Shown here: positions 8,686-17,534 of the stretch, one piece after another
How positions within the stretch are numbered: position 1 is the first letter of the stretch
Layout of the letters: each line of letters opens with the position of its first letter
Position numbers and translations under genes: made by a program
The notes under the pieces: model-generated
Databases searched by the model: none
What the model was told of the DNA's origin: nothing
Seen by the model: only the letters and a program-made list of their open reading frames with translations
Source: Achromobacter sp. RTa
GTDB lineage: Bacteria; Pseudomonadota; Gammaproteobacteria; Burkholderiales; Burkholderiaceae_B
NCBI RefSeq assembly: GCF_000757485.1
Contig: NZ_JPYO01000001.1
Coordinates: 54,127-118,126 of the forward strand
Direction: 5' to 3'
DNA: 64,000 nt

Positions 8686-9591
8686 ATGTCCACGACCCAC
8701 CTTTCCCGAAAAGACTATCTCTGCGCATTGGCGGTCGTTGTCATCTGGGGTTCGAACTTCGTCGTCATGAAGATCGGCATGCGGGGCCTTTCCCCCATGA
8801 TGCTCGGCGCCTTGCGGTTCGCCCTGGCGGCCTTTCCCCTGATTCTCTTCGTGCGTCCGCCGAAGTTGCCCTGGCGCTGGATCGCGGCCTACGGCCTGGT
8901 GCAAGGCCTGGGCCAGTTCGGGCTGCTTTTCACCGCGCTCAAGTTCGGCATGCCGGCAGGCATGGCTTCGCTGGTCATCCAGACCCAGGCCTTCTTCACG
9001 CTGTTGCTGGCGGCGCCCATGCTGCACGAACGCGCCCAGCGGCACCATTGGATTGGGCTGGGCGTGGCCGCCGTGGGATTGGCGGTCATCGCCGGCGGCC
9101 GCGGCGAGGGGCCGGGCCAGATGACGATGCTGGGCTTTGCGCTGACCCTCGGCGGCGCTTTCATGTGGGCCGTGTCCAATATCATCGTGCGCCTGGCCAG
9201 CCGCAAGGCGCCCGGCTACGACCCTTTCGCCTTCATCGCCTGGAGCAGCGCCGCGCCGGTGCTGCCCTTCCTGCTATTGGCTGTGCTGATCGACGGCTGG
9301 GAGCCGGTGGTTGGCATGGTGACCGGCATGGGATGGGGCGAGGCGCTGTCCGTGCTTTACCTGGCGGGGCTGGCGACCTTGCTGGCCTACACCCTGTGGA
9401 CGCAGTTGCTGACGCGCCATGCGGCGGCCAAGGTTGCGCCGTTCTCGTTGCTGGTGCCGGTGGTGGGCCTGTGGGCGGCTTCCATGGCCTTCGGCGAAAG
9501 CCTGCTGCCGCTGCAATGGCTGGGCGCGGCCTGCGTCCTGGCCGGCCTGGTGCTCAACCAGCTGGGCGGGCGCTGGCTGCGCACCCGCTGA
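8686..9591 (+). CDS. EamA/DMT-family transporter
   Basis: A 301-residue membrane protein with two EamA repeats and about ten hydrophobic helices, starting SRKDYLCALAVVVIWGSNFV. It resembles the EamA (YdeD) O-acetylserine/cysteine exporter, including the second repeat around FALTLGGAFMWAVSNIIVR. Probably an inner-membrane metabolite exporter. It is 42 bases after the threonine aldolase and may be read with it. Substrate unproven. Confidence 0.82.
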   Translation: MSTTHLSRKDYLCALAVVVIWGSNFVVMKIGMRGLSPMMLGALRFALAAFPLILFVRPPKLPWRWIAAYGLVQGLGQFGLLFTALKFGMPAGMASLVIQTQAFFTLLLAAPMLHERAQRHHWIGLGVAAVGLAVIAGGRGEGPGQMTMLGFALTLGGAFMWAVSNIIVRLASRKAPGYDPFAFIAWSSAAPVLPFLLLAVLIDGWEPVVGMVTGMGWGEALSVLYLAGLATLLAYTLWTQLLTRHAAAKVAPFSLLVPVVGLWAASMAFGESLLPLQWLGAACVLAGLVLNQLGGRWLRTR

Positions 9592-9676
9592 GCCGAACGG
9601 CCGATCCCGCCGCCGTTCCTTCCGCCGTTTTTCAGCCTATCGGATTACGCCGTTCCGGCGGGACGGCCGGGCGGCC

Positions 9677-9973
9677 TTACAGCTGCTCGAAGCGGATGTA
9701 ACGCTTATCCGTGTACTCCCTGCTCGTGGTGACTTCTTTCACGTCGGCGCCGGGCGGGCCGCGCCGCAGCCACTCCAGCATGTGGTCGACCTGGTCGGGC
9801 GTGCCCTGCACCACGGCTTCGACCGTGCCGTCCGGCAGATTCTGCACCCAGCCCGTCGCGCCCAGCAGATGGGCGCGGCGGACCGTGGCGTGACGGTAGC
9901 CCACGCCCTGCACGACGCCGCTGATGGCGACGCGGACGGTTTCGATGTGGGGGGCGGATTTGGGGTCTTGCAT
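9677..9973 (-). CDS. acyP: Acylphosphatase
   Basis: A 98-residue acylphosphatase, hydrolysing carboxyl-phosphate bonds. The signature GVVQGVGYRHATVRRA contains the phosphate-binding arginine (R27), and GWVQNLPDGTVEA contains the catalytic asparagine (N45), equivalent to the Arg/Asn pair in the family. Length is normal. It is a single gene convergent with the EamA transporter; AAGGAA lies before the start. Confidence 0.92.
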   Translation of the reverse strand: MQDPKSAPHIETVRVAISGVVQGVGYRHATVRRAHLLGATGWVQNLPDGTVEAVVQGTPDQVDHMLEWLRRGPPGADVKEVTTSREYTDKRYIRFEQL

Positions 9974-10134
9974 GCGGTTTCCTTCGGATGATGCGCCGCC
10001 TCTGGCGATATGCGTAGGCGGTATTGGCTACGGCGGATGATCTATAGGCCCGATGGGCATCGAAGCGATACGTTAGAGCTCATGTCAAAACGTGCCAACG
10101 GGAACACCCGCTACCAGAGCTTGGAGAAGCCATT

Positions 10135-11031
10135 ATGGAAGAGACCAGTTTGTTGTCGGAAGTAGAGACAGCGCGCTACAGGGAACAAGGGTACCTGGCC
10201 CTGAAAGACATGTGCCCGCAAGACGAGGTGGGTTACATCCGCAGGACGCTGATGGATCTGTTCGCCAACAAGACCGGCTACAACGAGGGTGCGCAGTACG
10301 ACTTCGTCAGCCGCGACGATCCGTCCAAGCCGGCCAAGTTTCCCAGTTTGCACGATCCGCGCCATTATGCCCCGGGCCTGCTGAAGACCACCTATCACGA
10401 GCGCACCCTGGAGCTGGCCCGCCAGCTGCTGGGCGAGGATGCCGCCCTCTACGGCGAGCACGCCCTGCTCAAGCCCGGCCCCCATGGCCCCGAGACGCCG
10501 TGGCACCAGGACGAGGCGTTCCGATCGCCGGACTTCGTCTATAACGAGCTGAGCATCTGGCTGGCGCTGCAGCCGGCCACGATCGAGAACGGCTGCATGC
10601 AGTTCATCCCCGGCTCGAACAAATGGGACGTGCTGGAGCACCGTTCGCCGGGCGGGGACAAGAGCCTGCATCCGCTGGAGTGCTGCGGCGACTTTCCGCG
10701 CGAGCAGGCCGTGCCCGAGCCGCTGGAGCCGGGCGGCATCACGGTGCACGACGCCCGGACCCTGCACTTCACCGGTCCCAACACTTCGCAGTCGCCGCGC
10801 CTGGCCTACATCCTCATCTACAACACGCCGCCGGTCTACAAGCCCGGGCGCCGCGAGTTTCCGTGGCTGGAAGGGCGCTGGACCGACAGCCAGACCCGCA
10901 AGAAGCAATGGCATAAGCGCGGCGGCCTGGCCGTGGACGTGATGCGCCGCCTGCCGGCCGCGAGGCTGACCAGCCCGCGCTGGGTGGCGTGGGCCACGAT
11001 CCGGGCCGTAACGAAGGTCTGGCCGCGATAG
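10135..11031 (+). CDS. Phytanoyl-CoA dioxygenase (PhyH) family protein
   Basis: A 298-residue Fe(II)/2-oxoglutarate-dependent oxygenase-like protein. The iron triad is visible as H124 and D126 in TPWHQDEAF and a distal histidine in VHDARTLHFTGP (H205 or H211), with R222 (SPRLAYILIYN) placed to bind 2-oxoglutarate. NGCMQFIPGSN is a common family stretch. Such enzymes hydroxylate small molecules, including ectoine, halogenation substrates and phosphonates; the substrate here is not indicated. It stands alone, 196 bases before a flavin-dependent hydroxy-acid dehydrogenase. Confidence 0.85.
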   Translation: MEETSLLSEVETARYREQGYLALKDMCPQDEVGYIRRTLMDLFANKTGYNEGAQYDFVSRDDPSKPAKFPSLHDPRHYAPGLLKTTYHERTLELARQLLGEDAALYGEHALLKPGPHGPETPWHQDEAFRSPDFVYNELSIWLALQPATIENGCMQFIPGSNKWDVLEHRSPGGDKSLHPLECCGDFPREQAVPEPLEPGGITVHDARTLHFTGPNTSQSPRLAYILIYNTPPVYKPGRREFPWLEGRWTDSQTRKKQWHKRGGLAVDVMRRLPAARLTSPRWVAWATIRAVTKVWPR

Positions 11032-11074
11032 GGGGCGCGGGGGCCGGAAGAGCCCTTGCGGCAGGGGGGCGACC

Positions 11075-11103
11075 GAGGCCGGCAAGCGACGCTTGCCGGC
11101 CTC
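11075..11103. terminator. Perfect 14-bp GC hairpin
   Basis: GAGGCCGGCAAGCG and its exact complement are separated by one base. It lies 43 bases after the PhyH gene and about 125 bases before the lldD-type gene. No T-run follows, so it is a possible terminator or 3' stabiliser rather than a standard intrinsic terminator. Confidence 0.45.
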
Positions 11104-11227
11104 GGCGCGTATACTGAGCGGCGCCGCGGGCTTGGAGCCCGGCGGCGCCCCGAGGCCGCCCGCAGCTGGTGGCCGGGATCCAAAAATAAAGATCGCAGCC
11201 GCCCCTCCACTCTCCATAGACCACTCC

Positions 11228-12391
11228 ATGACCGCTAACCTTTCTACGATCACCTGCATCGAAGATTTGCGCGCCGTTGCGCAGAAACGCGTGCCGCGCA
11301 TGTTCTACGACTACGCGGATTCCGGCGCCTGGACCGAAGGCACCTATCGGGCCAACGAGAGCGATTTCCAGAAGATCAAGTTGCGTCAGCGCGTGGCGGT
11401 GAACATGGAAGGCCGGTCGCTGCGCACCACCATGGTGGGCCAGGACGTGATCATGCCGCTGGCCATTTCGCCCACGGGCCTGACCGGCATGCAGCATGCC
11501 GACGGGGAAATCCTGGCGGCCAAGGCGGCTGCGGACTTCGGCGTGCCCTTCACGCTGTCCACGATGAGCATCTGCTCCCTGGAAGACGTGGCGGCCGCGA
11601 CCCGCAGGCCTTTCTGGTTCCAGCTCTACGTGATGCGCGACCGCGAATTCGTGGGCAATCTCATCGACCGCGCCAAGGCCGCCGGCTGCTCGGCGCTGGT
11701 GCTCACGCTGGACCTGCAGATCCTGGGCCAGCGCCACAAGGACATCAAGAACGGCCTGTCGACGCCGCCCAAGCCCACCCTGCGCAATCTCATCAACCTG
11801 GCGACCAAGCCGCGCTGGTGCATGGGCATGCTGGGCACCAAGCGGCGCACCTTCGGCAACATCGTCGGCCACGCCAAGGGCGTGAGCGACCTGTCGTCGC
11901 TGTCTTCCTGGACGGCCGAGCAATTCGACCCGCGCCTGAGCTGGGACGACGTCGAATGGATCAAGCAGCGCTGGGGCGGCAAGCTCATCATCAAGGGCAT
12001 CCTGGACGTCGAGGACGCGCAACTGGCTGCCAACAGCGGCGCCGATGCGCTGATCGTCAGCAACCACGGCGGGCGCCAGCTGGACGGCGCCATGTCCTCC
12101 ATCGCCGCCCTGCCCTCGATCGCCGACGCCGTGGGCGACAAGATCGAGGTGTGGATGGACGGCGGCATCCGTTCGGGCCAGGACATCCTGAAGGCCGTGG
12201 CGCTGGGCGCGCGCGGCACGATGATCGGCCGCGCGTTCCTGTACGGCCTGGGCGCCTACGGCCAGGACGGCGTGAGGCGCGTGCTGGAGATCCTGTACAA
12301 GGAAATGGACACGACCATGGCGCTGTGCGGCCGCCGTTCCATCGAGCCCGGGGACCGCAGCATCCTGCTGCCGGGAACCTACCCGACGTAA
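11228..12391 (+). CDS. lldD: L-lactate dehydrogenase / FMN-dependent alpha-hydroxy-acid dehydrogenase
   Basis: A 387-residue FMN enzyme of the L-lactate dehydrogenase / glycolate oxidase family, membrane-associated in its bacterial lactate form. Family marks include MFYDYADSGAW (N-terminal FMN/substrate tyrosine), FQLYVMRDREF, and SNHGGRQLD with the catalytic histidine and substrate arginine, then DGGIRSGQDILKA and GARGTMIGRAF for FMN phosphate. The start at 11228 gives MTANLSTITCIEDLR, the usual beginning. A GhrA-like 2-hydroxyacid dehydrogenase follows, so the pair may process hydroxy- and keto-acids. L-lactate is the likeliest substrate but mandelate or glycolate cannot be excluded. Confidence 0.85.
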   Translation: MTANLSTITCIEDLRAVAQKRVPRMFYDYADSGAWTEGTYRANESDFQKIKLRQRVAVNMEGRSLRTTMVGQDVIMPLAISPTGLTGMQHADGEILAAKAAADFGVPFTLSTMSICSLEDVAAATRRPFWFQLYVMRDREFVGNLIDRAKAAGCSALVLTLDLQILGQRHKDIKNGLSTPPKPTLRNLINLATKPRWCMGMLGTKRRTFGNIVGHAKGVSDLSSLSSWTAEQFDPRLSWDDVEWIKQRWGGKLIIKGILDVEDAQLAANSGADALIVSNHGGRQLDGAMSSIAALPSIADAVGDKIEVWMDGGIRSGQDILKAVALGARGTMIGRAFLYGLGAYGQDGVRRVLEILYKEMDTTMALCGRRSIEPGDRSILLPGTYPT

Positions 12392-12488
12392 TGCGCGTGG
12401 CGTACGCCACGATCCTGGATCAACGCTGAAAACGGCGCGCGCCTGTGGAAAACCCGCAGGCTTGCGCCGCGCCTTCCCGAGGACCGAC

Positions 12489-13424
12489 ATGCGGCTCATC
12501 ATCAATTCCGGCGGAGCCCGGGCGACCGACGACTGGCGTTCGAATTTCCAGGCGTGCGCTCCTGAACTGGAGGTGGTGGGCTGGCACGAAGACGTCGATC
12601 CCGCCAGCGTGGACTACGCCCTGGTCTGGGAGCCCGATCCGGGCCGCCTGGCCACGTTCCCGAACCTGAAGCTCATCATCAGCGCCGGAGCCGGCGTCGA
12701 CCACATCCTGGCCGATCCGCAGTGGCCGCGCCACGTGCCGATCGCGCGCATGATCACCGCCCGCACCCAGACCGAAATGGCCGAATTCGTGCTGACGTCG
12801 GCGCTGATGCTGACCCGCGAGATCAAGCGGGCCGTGGACAACCAGGCGCGCCGCCATTGGGAGTTCTTCGATTCCGCGCGCATCGCCGCCGAGCTGCGGG
12901 TCGGCATCATGGGCCTGGGCCACCTCGGGGCGGCGTCCGCGCAGCTGCTGGCGCGCGTCGGCTTCCAGGTCAGCGGCTGGTCCCGCGGCAACAGCCGGCT
13001 GGAGGGCCTGCCCACCTATGCCGGGCAGGCGCAGTTCGGCGAGTTCCTGGCCGCGACGGACATCCTCGTCTGCCTGTTGCCCGCCACCGATTCCACGCGC
13101 GGCATCCTCAACGCCGCCACGCTGTCGCAGCTGCCGCGCGGCGCCTGCCTGATCAATGCCGGCCGCGGCTCCCACATGGTCGAGCAGGACGTCGTCGCCG
13201 CCCTGGACGGTGGCCAGCTGAGCCAGGCCGTGCTGGACGTGTTCGAAGAGGAGCCCCTGCCGCCGGAATCCGCGCTGTGGTCGCATCCCGGCATCTTGGT
13301 CACGCCGCATTGCGCGGCCATCCCGGATCGCAGGGAGCGCGCGCGGCACACCGCGTTCCTGATCGCCGCCTATGAGCGCGGCGAGGCGCTGCCGAACCTC
13401 TACGACACGCAGCGGGGCTATTGA
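12489..13424 (+). CDS. Glyoxylate/hydroxypyruvate reductase A-like D-2-hydroxyacid dehydrogenase
   Basis: A 311-residue NAD(P)H-dependent 2-hydroxyacid dehydrogenase, closest in layout to GhrA. The dinucleotide motif is GIMGLGHLGAAS (139-150), and the catalytic triad can be placed as R226 (INAGRG), a Glu in the EEEPLP stretch at 253-255 and H274 (VTPHCA). It would reduce glyoxylate, hydroxypyruvate or a related 2-keto acid in the cytoplasm. ATG 12489 is chosen over an in-frame ATG at 12462 because the conserved sheet begins RLIINSGG. Confidence 0.85.
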   Translation: MRLIINSGGARATDDWRSNFQACAPELEVVGWHEDVDPASVDYALVWEPDPGRLATFPNLKLIISAGAGVDHILADPQWPRHVPIARMITARTQTEMAEFVLTSALMLTREIKRAVDNQARRHWEFFDSARIAAELRVGIMGLGHLGAASAQLLARVGFQVSGWSRGNSRLEGLPTYAGQAQFGEFLAATDILVCLLPATDSTRGILNAATLSQLPRGACLINAGRGSHMVEQDVVAALDGGQLSQAVLDVFEEEPLPPESALWSHPGILVTPHCAAIPDRRERARHTAFLIAAYERGEALPNLYDTQRGY

Positions 13425-13503
13425 GCCGGCGCGAGGCGCGCCGACCGCGAAACCGCAAAATCTGCAAACGTCCCTTCGCTACATTGCCCTCCAAGGAGCC
13501 CGC

Positions 13504-14337
13504 ATGAAGCCAGGAACCCTTATCCAATACGCCCGGCGCCTGGATCCCGTCCTGCGCTGGCTGGCAAGCCACCCCGACGCCGATCCCGATCTGTACCGGC
13601 TGGCGGAGCTGGCCTGCCTGTCGCCCTATCACTTCCATCGGGTCTATCGCGCCATGATGGGAGAGACGGTGAACGCAACGGTGCAGCGCATCCGCATGCA
13701 TCGCGCGGCGGCCGCGCTGGCGGACACACAGGCTTCATTGCGAGAGGTGGCGCAGCGCGCCGGCTATGAGTCGGACGCGGCGTTCAACCGGGCATTCGGC
13801 GCGGTCTTCGGCATTCCGCCGGGACGCTATCGCGCCGCCCGCTCCCGTCCCTTCGATCCTCAGGAGCTCGGCATGTATCCCATCACCATCGAGAATTTTC
13901 CCGGCGTCATCCTCGCTGCCTTGCCGCATCGGGGCAGCTACCAGGACATCGGGCCCGTGTTCGACCGCGCCTTCATGCTGGCGGGTAGCCGCGGCCTGGC
14001 CACGCCAGAGACCAGCGGATACGGGGGGTACTTCGACGACCCGGAACAGGTGCCCGTAAAGGAACTGCGCTCGCTGGCCGGCGTGCCGGTGTCCGCCGAC
14101 GCGGCGCTGGGCGACGGCCTGGAGCGCTTCGAGATCCCCGAGGGCCGCTGCGCCGTGCTCGCGTACACCGGTCCCTACAGCGAGATGGGCAAGGCGTACA
14201 ACTGGATGTTCTCGGAATGGCTGCCCGGCAGCGGCATGGTGCCTGCCGACTTCCCCATGTTCGAGCAATACATGAACGATCCGCGCAGCACGCCTCCCGC
14301 GCAGCTGCTGACCCGCATCCATCTTCCGTTGAAGTAG
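13504..14337 (+). CDS. AraC-family regulator with GyrI-like effector domain
   Basis: A 277-residue two-domain regulator. Residues about 8-110 form an AraC HTH pair (AELACLSPYHFHRVYRAMMG, then LREVAQRAGYESDAAFNRAF). The C-terminal 150 residues (from about FPGVILAALPHRGSYQDI) form a GyrI-like/SOUL small-molecule-binding domain, as in Rob and SbmC relatives. Such proteins respond to lipophilic or cationic compounds. ATG 13504 follows a GGAG; an in-frame upstream ATG lies inside the previous gene. No obvious target adjoins; it is convergent with the GntR gene. Confidence 0.85.
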   Translation: MKPGTLIQYARRLDPVLRWLASHPDADPDLYRLAELACLSPYHFHRVYRAMMGETVNATVQRIRMHRAAAALADTQASLREVAQRAGYESDAAFNRAFGAVFGIPPGRYRAARSRPFDPQELGMYPITIENFPGVILAALPHRGSYQDIGPVFDRAFMLAGSRGLATPETSGYGGYFDDPEQVPVKELRSLAGVPVSADAALGDGLERFEIPEGRCAVLAYTGPYSEMGKAYNWMFSEWLPGSGMVPADFPMFEQYMNDPRSTPPAQLLTRIHLPLK

Positions 14338-14343
14338 GCGGCC

Positions 14344-14362
14344 TGCGCGCCGCGGGCGCGCA
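14344..14362. terminator. GC hairpin between convergent regulators
   Basis: A perfect 8-bp inverted repeat TGCGCGCC/GGCGCGCA with loop GCG, just after the AraC-type gene stop and before the convergent GntR gene stop. No T-tract; a shared terminator is plausible. Confidence 0.4.
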
Positions 14363-14385
14363 TTGGGCCGGACCTCGCGGGGGGC

Positions 14386-15189
14386 TCACCCCACGTTGAG
14401 CGTCATGGAGTATTTCATCTTGTCATGCGGGAACGTGGTGATGGTGGCGAGCAGCAGCACGCCGCCCTCGCCGTAATAGCGCCGCGTAATGACGAAACCC
14501 GCCGTCCGGGGCTCGACCCCCAGCTGCCTGGCCATCGTCGCGCCGATGGGCGTGGCCGAAAACTCCTGGTTGACTTCCGCGATGCGGTCCCCGAAATGGT
14601 CCTCTATCAGGCGCAGGAGCGAGATGCGCGATTTGACCTCGACCCGCAGGTCCGAATGCGCAGGGTCGGTGTAGATCAGCGTGCAGGCGGCGGCGGTGTC
14701 CTTGTCGTCCAGGGTCTTGATGGAATTGATGTGCAGCCAGGACAGGCCGGGCTCGCAGCCCAGCGTTTCGGCGAGCCGCTTGCCGAGCTTGACGGTGCGC
14801 ACGTCCTGCACCAGCAAGGCGGCGTTGCGGGCGTACTGCAGCAGATCGGGGAATTGCGAAATGCGCTGCGTGAAGCGGGTGCCGGCGCGCGCGGTTTCCA
14901 CTCGCGTGCCCACGCCCGGGCGGCGTGAAACCATCCCGGCCACCGTCAGCATGCGGATGGCCTCGCGGATGGTGTGGCGGCTGGCGTTGAACTGGTCGCA
15001 AAGCTCGTGTTCGGTAGGCAGCAGCGTCATGACGGGGTAGCGGCCAGAGCGGATGTCGTGGGAGAGCGTTTGGAAAATGCTCTTGTAACGGGGGCCGCCG
15101 GCACTGCCGCCGGGGGCCGGCGACTCCGGCTTGCCGTGTGCTTGCCGTGCTCCGCCGGGGCCGGCCGCGCGCTCGGAGGATCGGGTCAT
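14386..15189 (-). CDS. GntR-family (HutC/UTRA) transcriptional regulator
   Basis: A 267-residue GntR repressor: winged HTH at about residues 32-98 (LPTEHELCDQFNASRHTIRE followed by GVGTRVE) and a C-terminal UTRA ligand domain (HFGDRIAEVNQEFSATPIG to the end). ATG 15189 is favoured by GGAG upstream; a longer frame to 15285 would run through operator-like DNA. It is divergent from the polyamine-type ABC/dehydrogenase operon and almost certainly regulates it and itself through the dyads at 15221-15304. The inducer should be the imported substrate. Confidence 0.9.
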   Translation of the reverse strand: MTRSSERAAGPGGARQAHGKPESPAPGGSAGGPRYKSIFQTLSHDIRSGRYPVMTLLPTEHELCDQFNASRHTIREAIRMLTVAGMVSRRPGVGTRVETARAGTRFTQRISQFPDLLQYARNAALLVQDVRTVKLGKRLAETLGCEPGLSWLHINSIKTLDDKDTAAACTLIYTDPAHSDLRVEVKSRISLLRLIEDHFGDRIAEVNQEFSATPIGATMARQLGVEPRTAGFVITRRYYGEGGVLLLATITTFPHDKMKYSMTLNVG

Positions 15190-15220
15190 TGGGGAGGCTC
15201 CTGGAATTGTTATATGGGGT

Positions 15221-15304
15221 TTGTACGGACAATAACCCATTGACAAGGGCATCTTGCGAGATCCATTATTTGTCCGGACATTCATGTACGGACAAATTGT
15301 ACGG
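15221..15304. promoter_or_regulatory. GntR operator array around a sigma-70-like promoter
   Basis: Copies of a TTGTNCGGACAA-type dyad occur at 15221-15232 (TTGTACGGACAA), 15270-15280 (TTGTCCGGACA, a perfect palindrome core) and 15284-15295 (ATGTACGGACAA), with a half-site TTGTACGG at 15297-15304. TTGACA (15240-15245) and CATTAT (15264-15269), 18 bases apart, form a likely rightward promoter embedded between the sites, so binding would block it. Position between the GntR gene and its presumed operon supports the reading. Confidence 0.7.
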
Positions 15305-15431
15305 CCGACATGAAGTCCAGGAACGTGGGAAGAGATTTTTTTGTCGTGGGGCGCCCTATCGCGCGTCCCTCTTGCGCTCCTGGCGGCATTTGGCGGTTCT
15401 TGCAGTTTTCTTCCAATATTCGGGGGTTCTC

Positions 15432-16460
15432 ATGGGCAAGGTACTTGCAGTGCTAGCGGCGGCGGCCATGGCCGCCGGACTCGGCTCCAACGCGGCGGCG
15501 CAAAAGCTGGTGGTGGCCGGGTATGGCGGTTCGTTCGAAGACATCATGCGCAAGGACATCTTCCCGCCCTTCGCCAAGCAGCACGGTGTCGAGCTGGACT
15601 ACGTGGCCGGCAATTCCACCAATACGGTGGCGCGCCTGCAGGCGCAGAAGAGCAATCAGCAGATCGACGTGGCCATCATCGACGACGGCCCCATGTACCA
15701 GGCCATCGCGCTGGGCTTTTGCGAACCCATCAAGGGCCTGCCGGCCGACGACATCTACGGGACGGCGCGCTACAAGGACGACAAGGCGGTGGCCATCGGC
15801 ATCGTGGCGACCGGCATCATGTACAACAAGAAGGTCTTCGACGAAAGGAAATGGGCGCCGCCCACCTCCTGGAAGGACCTGAAGGACCCCAAGTACAAGA
15901 AGCAGCTGGTGATTCCGCCGCTGAACAACACCTACGGCCTGCATGCGCTGGTGGAGTACGCGCGCGAAGGCGGCGGCGGGGAAAAGAAGATCGATCCGGG
16001 TTTCGACACTTTCAAGAAGGAGGTCGGCCCCAATGTGCTGGTCTATGAACCGTCGCCGGGCAAGATGACGGAACTGTTCTCCAGCGGCCAGGCGGTGATA
16101 TCGGTCTGGGGCAGCGGCCGCGTCAAGGCATTTGCCGACACCGGGTTCCCGGTGGGCTTCGTGTATCCGCAGGAGGGCGCATACGCCCTGCTGTCGTCCG
16201 TCTGCCCGGTGGCCAAGCCCAATCCCAACCCCCTTGCCCAGGCCTTTGTGCAATACCTGGTTTCTCCCGAGGTGCAGGAGAAGCTGGCGACAGCCTATGG
16301 CTACGGTCCGGTGAACAAGAAGGCCAAGGTGACCGACGATCCCCGCGTGCCGCTGCCCATCGGCAAGCGCGCCGCCGACCTGATCGTGATCGATTGGGAC
16401 ACGGTCAATCAGAACCGCGATGACTGGAACAAGCGCTGGACGCGGGAAATCGAGCGCTGA
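15432..16460 (+). CDS. PotD-like ABC transporter substrate-binding protein
   Basis: A 342-residue periplasmic binding protein of the spermidine/putrescine (PotD/PotF, family 1) type. A signal peptide covers about residues 1-22 (LAAAAMAAGLGSNAAAQ), then KLVVAGYGGSFEDIMRKDIF, characteristic of this family. ATG 15432 is taken because it begins the signal peptide; the promoter found upstream implies a leader of about 150 bases. ATPase and two permeases follow. The downstream amine/opine dehydrogenase suggests an N-substituted amino acid or similar amine as ligand rather than spermidine (inference). Confidence 0.88.
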   Translation: MGKVLAVLAAAAMAAGLGSNAAAQKLVVAGYGGSFEDIMRKDIFPPFAKQHGVELDYVAGNSTNTVARLQAQKSNQQIDVAIIDDGPMYQAIALGFCEPIKGLPADDIYGTARYKDDKAVAIGIVATGIMYNKKVFDERKWAPPTSWKDLKDPKYKKQLVIPPLNNTYGLHALVEYAREGGGGEKKIDPGFDTFKKEVGPNVLVYEPSPGKMTELFSSGQAVISVWGSGRVKAFADTGFPVGFVYPQEGAYALLSSVCPVAKPNPNPLAQAFVQYLVSPEVQEKLATAYGYGPVNKKAKVTDDPRVPLPIGKRAADLIVIDWDTVNQNRDDWNKRWTREIER

Positions 16461-16472
16461 GGGCCTCTATCC

Positions 16473-17534
16473 ATGACCTACCTAGTTTTGAACGGCCTGA
16501 GCAAGCGCTACGGCGACACCGTCGCCGTGCAGGACCTGAGCCTTTCCGTGAACCGGGGCGAATTCATTTCGCTGCTGGGGCCGTCCGGCTGCGGCAAGAC
16601 GACAACGCTGCAGATGATCGCGGGCTTCGTCGAGCCCTCGGGCGGCAGCATCGTGCTGGACGGCAGGGACGTCAGCAAGGTGCCCGCCAACAAGCGCGGC
16701 CTGGGCATGGTTTTCCAGAACTATGCGCTATTCCCGCACATGACGGCCGCCGAAAACGTGTCGTTCGGGCTGGAGATGCAGCGGGTCAGGAAGGATGAGC
16801 GCGAGGCGCGCGTGGCCGATGCGCTCAAGCTGGTGGGCCTGGCGCATCTGGCCGACCGTCATCCGGCGCGCATGTCCGGCGGGCAGCAACAGCGCGTGGC
16901 GCTGGCCCGCGCGCTGGTCATCCGGCCTAGCGTGTTGTTGCTGGACGAACCGCTGTCGAACCTGGACGCGAAGCTGCGCGAGGAAATGCAGCTGGAGCTG
17001 CGCAGCATCCAGCGCACGGTCGGCACCACCACTATCCTGGTGACGCACGACCAGTCCGAAGCGCTGGCGCTGTCGGACCGGATCGTGGTGATGAACCAGG
17101 GGCGCGTGGAGCAGGTGGCCGAGCCGTTCCAGGCCTATGAGGGGCCGGCCAGCCAGTTCGTGGGCGGGTTCCTGGGCAAGGCCAATGTGTTCACGCCGCA
17201 GGCCGAGGATTACGAAGGCGAAACGCGCGCCCGCATCGGCGAGGCCCACGTTTCGATGGAAGGCGCGCCCGTGCCGCAGGGCGCCGTGATCGTGCGCCCT
17301 GAGAAGATCCTGTTCTCCGAGCCCGCGGCCTGTGCGCTGCCCGGCCGCATGAAGACCCGCGTATTCCAGGGCAACCACTGGCTGTGCCAGGTGGAGACCT
17401 CGGTGGGCGAGGTGATGGTGATCCGCCAGAACGATGGCGTGCCGGTGCCCGGCGAAGGCGAGACCGTGCACCTGCGCTGGCGCGCGCAGGACATGTGCGT
17501 CGTGTCCCAGCCGCCACGGGGCCAGCCGTCATGA
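16473..17534 (+). CDS. PotA-like ABC transporter ATP-binding protein
   Basis: A 353-residue ATPase of the polyamine/iron class. Walker A is GPSGCGKTTTLQ, the signature [15 protein letters not shown], Walker B VLLLDEPLSNLD, and the H-loop VTHDQSEALALSD. A C-terminal TOBE domain (about residues 280-345, IVRPEKILFSEP onward) matches PotA length. Its stop overlaps the next start (ATGA at 17531-17534), indicating translational coupling. Confidence 0.92.
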   Translation: MTYLVLNGLSKRYGDTVAVQDLSLSVNRGEFISLLGPSGCGKTTTLQMIAGFVEPSGGSIVLDGRDVSKVPANKRGLGMVFQNYALFPHMTAAENVSFGLEMQRVRKDEREARVADALKLVGLAHLADRHPARMSGGQQQRVALARALVIRPSVLLLDEPLSNLDAKLREEMQLELRSIQRTVGTTTILVTHDQSEALALSDRIVVMNQGRVEQVAEPFQAYEGPASQFVGGFLGKANVFTPQAEDYEGETRARIGEAHVSMEGAPVPQGAVIVRPEKILFSEPAACALPGRMKTRVFQGNHWLCQVETSVGEVMVIRQNDGVPVPGEGETVHLRWRAQDMCVVSQPPRGQPS

